Shown here piece after piece: positions 8,764-16,342 of a DNA stretch of 64,000 nt (position 1 is the first letter of the stretch; every line of letters starts with the position of its first letter). The position numbers and the translations under genes were made by a program. This DNA is from Methylophilaceae bacterium. GTDB lineage: Bacteria; Pseudomonadota; Gammaproteobacteria; Burkholderiales; Methylophilaceae. The notes beneath the pieces were generated by a model. That model was not told the origin of the DNA, searched no databases, and worked only from the letters and a program-made list of their open reading frames with translations. The stretch covers positions 1 through 64,000 of the forward strand of contig JADHPM010000004.1 in assembly GCA_016778465.1 (NCBI GenBank), read 5' to 3'.

Positions 8764-9561
8764 CTAAATCTCCGCGCTTTTCAAATATATTGGAGAACAA
8801 GGCGCTTGTTGATTGATTTTAATCATACTCTCTTTACATAACTCAAGTATTGCCAAAAAGCACACAACCATTTTTGCGATCGGGTCATTTTTTGTATCAA
8901 ACAATGATGAAAATTCAACAAAATCTGATTCTGAAATTTTTTTTAGTATCATTGACATATGCTCTCTGACAGATAATTCCGAGCGTTCTATTTTGTGAGA
9001 TTCAAACTGCTGTGCGCGTTTCAAAACATTCTTCCATGCTTCAAAAATTTCATCGATACTCACCTGGGGAGGGTCTGTCATAACAATTTTTTCAAAATAT
9101 GACTGCGCAACCATTCGCTCTCTTCCAACTTGTGGAATTTCATTTAACTCGATTGCAGCCGTTTTCATTAATTCATATTCAATTAATTTTTGTACGAGCT
9201 CAGCACGAGGATCAATACCCTCATCCTCTTCGCTCACCGGTGATGGCAATAACATTCTTGATTTTATTTCTATTAACATTGCAGACATTAAGAGATAATC
9301 CCCAGCTAACTCTAGCTTAATTTGTTTCATTCTTTCAACATACTCAATGTACTGAGCTGTTAACGTCGCCATAGGAATATCTAAAATATCTATATTATTT
9401 TTTTTGATTAAATAGAGTAAGAGATCGAGAGGGCCCTGAAAAGAATCCAAATATATTTCCAATGCATCGGGAGGGATATAAAGGTCTGGTGGCAATTCTG
9501 CAATTAACTCTCCATACACTAACGCATTTGGCTTTTTATCGATGTCGATCCAATTGCTCAT
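8764..9561 (-). CDS. scpA: Segregation and condensation protein A (kleisin)
   Basis: ScpA is the kleisin subunit that bridges the SMC head domains. The 265-residue protein shows the family's N-terminal signature FQGPLDLLLYLIKKNNIDI (about 40-58), then YLLMSAMLIEIKSRMLLP (about 86-103) and a C-terminal winged helix with VVCFLAILELCK near 235-246. It begins inside the trpS stop region (four-base overlap) and is followed after one base by scpB, so the three genes are almost certainly on one transcript. Confidence 0.94.
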   Translation of the reverse strand: MSNWIDIDKKPNALVYGELIAELPPDLYIPPDALEIYLDSFQGPLDLLLYLIKKNNIDILDIPMATLTAQYIEYVERMKQIKLELAGDYLLMSAMLIEIKSRMLLPSPVSEEDEGIDPRAELVQKLIEYELMKTAAIELNEIPQVGRERMVAQSYFEKIVMTDPPQVSIDEIFEAWKNVLKRAQQFESHKIERSELSVREHMSMILKKISESDFVEFSSLFDTKNDPIAKMVVCFLAILELCKESMIKINQQAPCSPIYLKSAEI

Positions 9562-10760
9562 GAAAAATTAATACCCATCGACTCTCGAACCTCTCGCATT
9601 GTATCTCTGGCTAATTTTCTCGCTTTTTCACAGCCCTCCGCAACGACACTTTTAACAAGATCCGGGCTCTCAAGATAAAAGTTGGCCTTTTCTTGCATCG
9701 GCTTTAATTCTTTTTGGATTGAATCAATCACAGGTTGCTTACATTCTATACACCCAATTTCTGCACCCTTACAACCGTTCTGAACCCATTCTTGTGTCTT
9801 CTCGTCTGAATAAACTTGATGAATCTGCCAGACTGGACAGTTCTTTGGATCCCCCGGATCATTTCTTCGAATTCTTGCAGGATCAGTAGGCATAGTTCTT
9901 ATCTTCTTATCTATCGCCTCTGGTGCCTCTCTCAAAGAAATCGTATTGTTATAAGACTTAGACATTTTTTGACCATCCAACCCTACCATTTTTGATGCGG
10001 GTGTTAATTTATATTCAGGCTCCAATAAAATCATCTTTCCACCCCCCTCAAGAAAACCTAATAGCCGCTCTTTATCTCCCAAACTCAAATTCTGCTGCTC
10101 CTCAATTAATGATTGCGCAGCCTCTAGAGCTTGCTCATCCCCTTCTTCCTGATAAGCATTTCTTAACTCACGGTAAAGTTGACCCCGCTTTGACCCTAAT
10201 TTTTTTATTGCTTCCTCTGCTCTCTCCTCAAAACCAGGCTCTTTACCGTACAAGTGATTAAAGCGTCTGGCTACCTCCCTTGTGAACTCAATATGAGGAA
10301 CTTGATCTTCACCCACGGGAACTTGTGTAGCTTTATAAATGAGAATATCGGCACTTTGTAATAACGGGTATCCCAAAAAACCATAAGTGGAGAGGTCTTT
10401 TGAAGATAATTTCTCTTGCTGATCTTTGTATGTCGGAACTCTCTCTAGCCATCCCAATGGCGTTATCATAGACAGTAAAGTATGAAGCTCAGCATGCTCT
10501 GGAACTTTGGACTGCACAAAAATTGTAGCGAGTGCTGGATCTATTCCCGCTGCTAACCAGTCTATAACCATATCCCAGACATTTTGTTCAATAATCTGTG
10601 GATCGTCATAATGTGTAGTTAGTGCATGCCAATCAGCTACAAAAAAAAGGCACTCTGATTCATGTTGCAGGCTGACCCAATTCTTCAGAACACCATTATA
10701 GTGTCCCAGATGCAGCCCTCCTGTGGGACGCATACCTGAAACGACTCTCTCAATTGCCAT
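9558..10760 (-). CDS. trpS: Tryptophanyl-tRNA synthetase (long form)
   Basis: This class I aminoacyl-tRNA synthetase charges tRNA-Trp. The HIGH-like motif appears as GGLHLGHYNG (about 14-23) and the KMSKS motif as GQKMSKSYNN (about 268-277). At 400 residues it is about 65 longer than E. coli TrpRS. The extra sequence is a charged helical insertion at about 180-245 before KMSKS, with runs of Glu and Gln, and this long form is common in betaproteobacteria and pseudomonads. The M50 protease gene lies 18 bases upstream in the same direction. Confidence 0.95.
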   Translation of the reverse strand: MAIERVVSGMRPTGGLHLGHYNGVLKNWVSLQHESECLFFVADWHALTTHYDDPQIIEQNVWDMVIDWLAAGIDPALATIFVQSKVPEHAELHTLLSMITPLGWLERVPTYKDQQEKLSSKDLSTYGFLGYPLLQSADILIYKATQVPVGEDQVPHIEFTREVARRFNHLYGKEPGFEERAEEAIKKLGSKRGQLYRELRNAYQEEGDEQALEAAQSLIEEQQNLSLGDKERLLGFLEGGGKMILLEPEYKLTPASKMVGLDGQKMSKSYNNTISLREAPEAIDKKIRTMPTDPARIRRNDPGDPKNCPVWQIHQVYSDEKTQEWVQNGCKGAEIGCIECKQPVIDSIQKELKPMQEKANFYLESPDLVKSVVAEGCEKARKLARDTMREVRESMGINFS

Positions 10761-10778
10761 AACTATCCTATAAAAGTT

Positions 10779-11417
10779 TTATCCAAAAATAGTAAAAATT
10801 ATACTTTGGCTAAACCTCACGAGAGGCATTAATATTTGCCCAAGCACACCTGAAATAAGTAAAAAAATTAAAATAAAAAATCCATAACGCTCAAGTCCAG
10901 CAACGTAACTTGACCAGGGATATGGTAAAACACTTACCGCTATCCTACCACCATCAAGTGGGGGGATAGGAAGAAGATTTAATACCATGAGAATAATATT
11001 AATTTGAATCCCTGCCAAACACATCACCCTTATAAAAAGTTCTGCATCATCTGGAAATATATTTATTCTTGTTAATAAAATGGTCCAAAAAATTGCCATA
11101 AAAAAGTTCGCAGCGGGTCCCGCTAAAGCAACCCAAAACATATCTTTTTTTGGATTATTCAAATTTGAAAAATTCACTGGGACGGGTTTTGCCCAACCAA
11201 AAAGAATTCCACCAAGCATCAAAGTCAATGCTGGAAAAATAATGGTTCCCACTGGGTCGATATGCCGAATTGGATTAAGTGAAATACGATTCATGTAGTG
11301 CGCTGTCATATCACCAAAATATCGCGCAACATAACCATGTGCTGCTTCATGAACAGTTATTGCAAACAGGATTGGAAGAGCATAGGCAGAAATTTTTTGA
11401 ACAATTGTTAGTTCCAT
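10779..11417 (-). CDS. Site-2-type M50 zinc metalloprotease
   Basis: This small integral-membrane protein has the M50 zinc motif HEAAHGY (about residues 23-29) in the first transmembrane segment and the third ligand in PPLDGGR (about 152-158), which places the active site within the membrane. Five or six hydrophobic segments fill the 212 residues, and there is no PDZ domain, so it is not RseP. It belongs to the short YwhC/site-2 group whose substrates are largely unknown. Its place between a PHP-domain gene and trpS-scpAB is a recurrent betaproteobacterial arrangement. Confidence 0.88.
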   Translation of the reverse strand: MELTIVQKISAYALPILFAITVHEAAHGYVARYFGDMTAHYMNRISLNPIRHIDPVGTIIFPALTLMLGGILFGWAKPVPVNFSNLNNPKKDMFWVALAGPAANFFMAIFWTILLTRINIFPDDAELFIRVMCLAGIQINIILMVLNLLPIPPLDGGRIAVSVLPYPWSSYVAGLERYGFFILIFLLISGVLGQILMPLVRFSQSIIFTIFG

Positions 11418-11458
11418 TAGTTACATTCTAAGCCAAATGTTATTTTTACAAAAGAGAA

Positions 11459-12316
11459 TTACTGAAAGCTTGCATGCACTTCATGCCAATCACGCCAAAC
11501 CGGCGTGACTGCAGGAGGCATAGGTTGGGGCTTACCCATTTCTCTGAATGAAATGCCAGGACCATGAAAGTCTGAGCCACAAGAAGCAAGCAAGTCATAT
11601 TTGCTTGCACACTCAGAAAAATATTTAGTTTGAGATGGATCTTGGCTGCCTGAAATGACTTCAATAGCCGCCCCTCCTAGCTCCTTGAATTCATCAAATA
11701 AGACTGGATATAATTTTGAACCCATATCATACCTGCCAGGATGAGCAATAACCGCTGACCCACCAGCATCATTAATCCATTGCACCGCATCACCTAGTGA
11801 GGCCCACTCATGCTCAACAAATCCAGGTTTTCCTTGAATTAAATATTTTTTAAATACCGATTTAATGTCTTTTGCGTAGCCTTGTTCGACGATAAAACGA
11901 GCAAAATGAATACGGCCAAGCGTGCCAGATCTTGCATATTTCTTTGCGCCCTCATAAGCATTACCGATGCCAGCCAGGCCCAAACTGTGGGCCATTTTTT
12001 GGGCCCTAGTATTTCTACCTTTTCGAATCAGGGATAAATTTTTTTTAAGATTCTCGTTGCTGCTATCAAAACGAAGACCAACAATATGTAGCGTTCTCTT
12101 TCTCCATGTGACAGAAATTTCAACGCCATTAATGAATGTCATTTTAACTCGCTCTGCTTCTTTTTTTGCTTCTGCCAAACCGGCAATATCATCATGATCA
12201 GTCAATGCTAGAACATTTACGTTTTTATTATGTGCATGATTAATCAATTCACGAGGACTTAAAAGTCCGTCAGATATAGTAGAATGGCTGTGAAGATCGA
12301 TTACGATATTATTCAT
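11459..12316 (-). CDS. PHP-domain phosphoesterase (RNase AM / TrpH type)
   Basis: The PHP fold of this 285-residue protein is marked by DLHSHSTISDG (about residues 7-17), ALTDHDD (about 37-43), GVEIS (about 64-68), IAHPGR (about 195-200) and SDFHGPG near 255, which together supply the metal-binding His and Asp residues. E. coli YciV (RNase AM) of this family removes nucleotides from RNA 5' ends and 3',5'-bisphosphates. That activity is inferred from homology. It is the first gene of the minus-strand group ending in rluB and is divergent from ispZ across 52 bases. Confidence 0.85.
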   Translation of the reverse strand: MNNIVIDLHSHSTISDGLLSPRELINHAHNKNVNVLALTDHDDIAGLAEAKKEAERVKMTFINGVEISVTWRKRTLHIVGLRFDSSNENLKKNLSLIRKGRNTRAQKMAHSLGLAGIGNAYEGAKKYARSGTLGRIHFARFIVEQGYAKDIKSVFKKYLIQGKPGFVEHEWASLGDAVQWINDAGGSAVIAHPGRYDMGSKLYPVLFDEFKELGGAAIEVISGSQDPSQTKYFSECASKYDLLASCGSDFHGPGISFREMGKPQPMPPAVTPVWRDWHEVHASFQ

Positions 12317-12368
12317 AGAAGTAACTGAATTATATGTTTTTTTTATTTTTATTCATAGGCTGACCACT

Positions 12369-12899
12369 TTGAAATTTTTTTACGATTTATTGCCCGTCAT
12401 TCTTTTTTTTGTATCTTACAAAATATACGATATTTTTATTGCAACGGCTGTCGCTATTGCTGCAACTCTTGTACAAATCTTGTACATGTACTTTAAAAAG
12501 GGAAGCGTCGATCGGATGCTACTCTTTAACGGCGCAATGATAACCGTTCTTGGCGGCTTAACCATTATGCTTCAAGACAAGGCTTTTATCATGTGGAAAC
12601 CTTCCCTAATTTATTGGGCTTTTGCGATAATTCTTTTGTGTTCCAACCGATTTTTTGGAAAAAATCTCATTAAGTTAGCTATGGGATCGCAAATACAATT
12701 AAAGGATTGGTTGTGGTCGAAGCTAAATTTTTTTAGTAGTCTTTTCTTTGTTTTTCTTGGCTTTATAAATCTGTATGTAGCCTATAATTTCTCAGAAAAT
12801 ACATGGGTAAACTTTAAACTTTTTGGCCTAACAGCGCTTTTATTTTTATTTTTCATCTGCCTAGCTATTTATGTTTCTAGAGTAAATAAGGAAAGTTAA
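12369..12899 (+). CDS. ispZ: Inner-membrane septation protein A (YciB/IspZ)
   Basis: YciB/IspZ is a small inner-membrane protein linked to envelope integrity and septation, and its molecular role is still unclear. The product has 176 residues and about five transmembrane segments, and starts MKFFYDLLPVILFF, which is characteristic of the family. Translation begins at TTG (12369); no ATG in the frame gives the conserved N-terminus. It heads the ispZ-yciI-bolA-ppiC cluster, a conserved set in betaproteobacteria, with the next gene three bases downstream. Confidence 0.9.
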   Translation: MKFFYDLLPVILFFVSYKIYDIFIATAVAIAATLVQILYMYFKKGSVDRMLLFNGAMITVLGGLTIMLQDKAFIMWKPSLIYWAFAIILLCSNRFFGKNLIKLAMGSQIQLKDWLWSKLNFFSSLFFVFLGFINLYVAYNFSENTWVNFKLFGLTALLFLFFICLAIYVSRVNKES

Positions 12900-12902
12900 T
12901 CT

Positions 12903-13202
12903 ATGTGGTACGTTTTTAACGCAAAAGATAAAAAAGGAAGTTTAGATAAGAGATTACAATACAGGCCTTTGCATTTGGCTCGTTTGGAACTTTTAATTAG
13001 TGAAGGGCGTTTATTAATTGCCGGAGCGTATCCAGCAATCGATAACATTGAACCCGGAGCGGCAGGGTTTCAAGGAAGTCTCATTATTGCAGACTTTGAT
13101 GATATGGAGGCTGCGCAAAAATGGGCAGATGATGAACCCTTTTTGACGCATGGCGTTTATGAATCGATTGATATTAAACCTTTTAGAAAAAGTATACCTT
13201 GA
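12903..13202 (+). CDS. yciI: YciI-family protein
   Basis: YciI proteins are about 100-residue ferredoxin-like-fold dimers with a conserved His-Asp pair thought to act in catalysis, though no physiological reaction is established. The product is 99 residues, begins MWYVFNAKDKKGSLDKR and contains FDDMEAAQKWADDEPF (about 64-79) with the following THGVYESI. It lies between ispZ and the bolA-like gene, and its TGA overlaps the next ATG by one base. Confidence 0.88.
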   Translation: MWYVFNAKDKKGSLDKRLQYRPLHLARLELLISEGRLLIAGAYPAIDNIEPGAAGFQGSLIIADFDDMEAAQKWADDEPFLTHGVYESIDIKPFRKSIP

Positions 13203-13456
13203 TGCTAGAAAACATAATTAAAGAACGATTAGCGACCCTCAATCCTATCGAATTAAAAATTATTGACCAAAGCCATCTCCATAAAGGTCACTCGGGCAAT
13301 AATGGGGGAGGCCACTTTGTTATTCATATTTCCAGCCTCTCTTTTGAAGGCAAATCACGTATGGACAGGCATCGAATAATCTACCAACTAATGCAGGATT
13401 TAATTCCTCAATCAATCCATGCTTTAAGCATAAAGGCAATCTCGCCAAATGACTAA
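13202..13456 (+). CDS. BolA/IbaG-family protein
   Basis: BolA-family proteins pair with monothiol glutaredoxins to bind or deliver [2Fe-2S] clusters and can act as regulators of envelope and stress genes. The 84-residue product has the family's core: the His-containing stretch HKGHSGNNGGGHF (about residues 26-38) and the FEGKSRMDRHRIIYQLM helix (about 47-63). The start is ATG at 13202 overlapping the yciI TGA; an in-frame TTG lies one codon upstream. It overlaps ppiC by eight bases. Confidence 0.9.
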   Translation: MLENIIKERLATLNPIELKIIDQSHLHKGHSGNNGGGHFVIHISSLSFEGKSRMDRHRIIYQLMQDLIPQSIHALSIKAISPND

Positions 13457-14225
13457 ATGTAAATACCTTTTCATTTTCTGTTTATTTTTTTCTTTTCCAA
13501 CTTTTTCCGAAGTTGCTGTAGTTAATAATGAAAAAATCGAGCAGCGTTTTGTGGATTTCATTAAAAATGAAGTTGAAAAACAAGGCAGAAAAGTTTCCAA
13601 CGATATGGAAGAGAATATCATCGACCGGTTAATTGATCTCAAGGTAATCAACCAGGCAGCAAAAAGAAGTGGGTTATTGGATGACCCTAAAATTCTCACC
13701 CAGGCTGAACTGTCAACACAAGAGTTAATTTACACGCTTTATCTGCAAAGATATATTGTTAATAATCCTGTCAAAAATGATGAAGTCAAAAGTGAATATG
13801 AAATATTTATAAATAATTTTGATGATAGAGAGTTTAAAGCAAGCCATATTTTGTTAAAAACCAAAACGCAAGCTCAAAAAATTATCGCCAAACTTGAGGA
13901 GAATGATAATTTCTCCACGCTGGCGAAAGAATCCTCTATAGATGAATCAAGTAAAGATAATGGTGGTGACCTTGGCTGGTTTGAGAAAAGAGATATGCTT
14001 GAAATTATCTATGATGAAGTCAGCAAATTAAAAAAAGGTGAATTCACAAAATCACCAATTCAAACGCAATTTGGTTGGCATGTTATCAAATTAAATGACA
14101 CCCGAGAGGCACCGTTACCCAGCTTCGAGGATAAGAAGACTGAATTAAAAACCACATTACAAAAAAGAAAGCTCAAGCAACATCTTGATGAATTAAGAAA
14201 TCAAGCCAAAATTAAATTCAAATAA
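13449..14225 (+). CDS. Periplasmic parvulin-type peptidyl-prolyl isomerase
   Basis: A Sec signal peptide (about residues 1-20, ending at FPTFSE) sends this 258-residue protein to the periplasm. A SurA-N-like helical region (about 25-120) is followed by a rotamase/PpiC domain (about 125-220) with FKASHILLKT, DLGWFEKRDM and IQTQFGWHVIKL. It probably assists folding of outer-membrane or exported proteins. It ends the ispZ cluster, and a new promoter for feoA begins immediately downstream. Confidence 0.9.
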   Translation: MTKCKYLFIFCLFFSFPTFSEVAVVNNEKIEQRFVDFIKNEVEKQGRKVSNDMEENIIDRLIDLKVINQAAKRSGLLDDPKILTQAELSTQELIYTLYLQRYIVNNPVKNDEVKSEYEIFINNFDDREFKASHILLKTKTQAQKIIAKLEENDNFSTLAKESSIDESSKDNGGDLGWFEKRDMLEIIYDEVSKLKKGEFTKSPIQTQFGWHVIKLNDTREAPLPSFEDKKTELKTTLQKRKLKQHLDELRNQAKIKFK

Positions 14226-14231
14226 AAAAAA

Positions 14232-14275
14232 TTGTAGAATCTTGAAGATTAACTTATAATTGAGAATGATTCTCA
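14232..14275 (+). promoter_or_regulatory. feoAB promoter with Fur box
   Basis: A -35 TTGTAG (14232-14237), a 17-base spacer and a perfect -10 TATAAT (14255-14260) precede feoA. Directly downstream is TGAGAATGATTCTCA (14261-14275), a perfect 7-1-7 palindrome that matches the Fur consensus TGATAATnATTATCA at all but two symmetric positions. Fur-Fe2+ bound here would cover the start of transcription, so feoAB should be repressed when iron is sufficient. The binding is inferred from sequence only. Confidence 0.85.
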
Positions 14276-14290
14276 TTTAAAAAAAGTATC

Positions 14291-14530
14291 ATGACATTAC
14301 AACAATTACTGGTAGGGCAAACGGGATCGATCAAGGCATTGACAGATAATGCACATTTTAATGATCGCCTGAAAGCATTGGGTGTTAAAAAAAATAACTT
14401 AGTTGAAATCATTCGGCAAGCAAAATTTAATGGTCCATTCCACCTTAAGATTGGAACTACTGAATTTATGCTTCGCTCTGACATAGCCGCACAAATTCAC
14501 ATAGAAATCGTTGATCAAAAGATAGCATGA
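14291..14530 (+). CDS. feoA: Ferrous iron transport accessory protein FeoA
   Basis: FeoA is a small cytoplasmic SH3-like protein that associates with FeoB and supports Fe2+ uptake. The 79-residue product contains the typical opening LLVGQTGSI, a central HFNDRLKALGV and FHLKIGTTEFMLRSDIAAQI. It follows the Fur-box promoter by 15 bases and overlaps feoB by four bases (ATGA). No FeoC is present. Confidence 0.92.
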   Translation: MTLQQLLVGQTGSIKALTDNAHFNDRLKALGVKKNNLVEIIRQAKFNGPFHLKIGTTEFMLRSDIAAQIHIEIVDQKIA

Positions 14531-16260
14531 AAAGGGTAGCATTAATTGGCATGCCGAATACAGGCAAGTCAACTCTTTTCAACAAAATCAGTGGTGCATC
14601 AGTTAAAGTTGGCAATTGGCCTGGAGTCACAGTTGAACTTAACTCAGTTAAAACAATCCTGAATGGCGAACTGGTTGAGCTTATTGATTTGCCAGGTATT
14701 TATGATCTCAAAGGTTATAGTGAAGATGAAATAGTTGTTAGGGATTTCCTAAAAAATAATCAGATTGACCAAATTTTTTATATTCTCAATAGTACTCAAA
14801 TTGATCGACAAATTGAACTGGCTCTAGAACTCAAAAAAATAAACCCATCAATAAAAATTATTGCGAATATGATTGATGAGGCAAAAGCCTATGGCATATC
14901 CTTTGATTTTGATAAACTCCAAAATCTGCTTGGCTGTCCGGTCATCGCAATTAGTGCAAAACGCAACCAGGGCCTCGAACAGCTCAACAAAGAAATATCA
15001 TTTCAAAACGCAGCTAACCCAAAAAAAAGTGAGCTTAAAAAAATCATTGAAAAAACAGTTTTCTTCCCAAAAAAACTTAATAACCAAAATACCAAAAAAT
15101 TAGATGCAATCTTCTTAAACCCTGTTTTTGGTCTGCCAATTTTTTTATTTGTTATTTTTGCGGTATTTCAATTCGTATTTACTGTTGGTCAGCCCCTACA
15201 AGATATCATGGCTAATTTATTTAGCTATATTGACCAGGTATTTTTAAGCAATCTCTTATCTAACGCCCCACCAATGCTAAAAAGTTTTTTAATGGATGGG
15301 CTTTATGCTGGACTCACTACGGTTGCAGCATTTGTCCCAATAATTATTTTATTTTTCTTTGTAATGACAATAATTGAAGATAGTGGCTATTTTTCTCGTG
15401 CAGCCTTTTTAATGGATAAGGTAATGGAAAAAATGGGGCTTGATGGTAGGGCATTTGTGATGATGCTTATGGGTTTTGGTTGCAATGTCCCCGCGCTTAT
15501 GGGAACAAAAATTATGCGGACCAAAGAAGTAAGATTTTTAACTATGTTAGTAATTCCCTTTTCCCTATGTTCCGCCAGACTCCAGGTTTTCCTTTTTATG
15601 ATTTCAGCTTTTTTTGCACCCACCCAGGGGGCAATTGTTCTCTTTTGCTTATATCTATTGAGTTTTTTTTCAATATTCATTACGGCAATTATTTTTAAAA
15701 ATAAATACCAAAGTCATGAGCCGTTGGTCTTGGAATTGCCGCCATATCGTTTTCCAACATACAAACAAATTATGATCCGAGGTTGGCAAGAGGTGAAGCA
15801 CTTCATCGATCGTGCCAGCAAATTTATTATTATTGGGGTGGTGGCAATATGGGCGCTTACTCATTTTCCTGAGGGGGTAACAGTAGCCTCAGAACAGAGC
15901 TATGCAGGACAAATTGGAAGCCTCTTTGAACCTATTTTCAGTCCTCTTGGTATTGAGCAAATGCTTATCATTGCATTATTTTTTGGGTTTATTGCGAAAG
16001 AAATTCTTATTGGTGCCTTTGCCGTTATTTTTGGCCTGGAAGGCCTTGCTCTTTCGAGTCATGTTGGTGAACTATTTAATGCGGGGCAAGGTATAAGTTT
16101 TATGATTTTTACACTTATTTATACACCTTGCGTATCGACTATTGCGACACTAAAAAACGAGTCAAAAGATCGCGTTTTAACTTTTATTTCAATTTTTTGG
16201 TCACTGTTTTTAGCCTGGATTCTTAGTTTTATTTTTTATCAAATTTATTTATTGTTATAA
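14527..16260 (+). CDS. feoB: Ferrous iron transporter FeoB, compact form
   Basis: FeoB is the GTPase-coupled inner-membrane Fe2+ transporter. The N-terminal G domain shows G1 GMPNTGKST (8-16), G3 DLPG, G4 NMID and G5 ISA. The membrane part, beginning near residue 197 (PVFGLPIF), has the two Gate-type cores GFGCNVPALMG and PFSLCSARLQVF. At 577 residues it is about 200 shorter than E. coli FeoB. Much of the missing length is the helical linker between the G domain and the membrane, here only about 40 residues, and the C-terminal cytoplasmic tail is also short. It shares a Fur-controlled promoter with feoA. Confidence 0.93.
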   Translation: MKRVALIGMPNTGKSTLFNKISGASVKVGNWPGVTVELNSVKTILNGELVELIDLPGIYDLKGYSEDEIVVRDFLKNNQIDQIFYILNSTQIDRQIELALELKKINPSIKIIANMIDEAKAYGISFDFDKLQNLLGCPVIAISAKRNQGLEQLNKEISFQNAANPKKSELKKIIEKTVFFPKKLNNQNTKKLDAIFLNPVFGLPIFLFVIFAVFQFVFTVGQPLQDIMANLFSYIDQVFLSNLLSNAPPMLKSFLMDGLYAGLTTVAAFVPIIILFFFVMTIIEDSGYFSRAAFLMDKVMEKMGLDGRAFVMMLMGFGCNVPALMGTKIMRTKEVRFLTMLVIPFSLCSARLQVFLFMISAFFAPTQGAIVLFCLYLLSFFSIFITAIIFKNKYQSHEPLVLELPPYRFPTYKQIMIRGWQEVKHFIDRASKFIIIGVVAIWALTHFPEGVTVASEQSYAGQIGSLFEPIFSPLGIEQMLIIALFFGFIAKEILIGAFAVIFGLEGLALSSHVGELFNAGQGISFMIFTLIYTPCVSTIATLKNESKDRVLTFISIFWSLFLAWILSFIFYQIYLLL

Positions 16261-16342
16261 GATTAATTTTTGATTTAAAAAGTATCAAAAAGGACTGATA
16301 AAATCTCTTAATCTCAATCATTACATATCCAACTATACATAA

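Noticed and set aside
16267-16291. Inverted repeat TTTTTGAT / ATCAAAAA between feoB and purL as a terminator
   Set aside because: The stem is almost all A:T and is followed by GGACTG with no T run in the plus direction, so it does not look like an intrinsic terminator.
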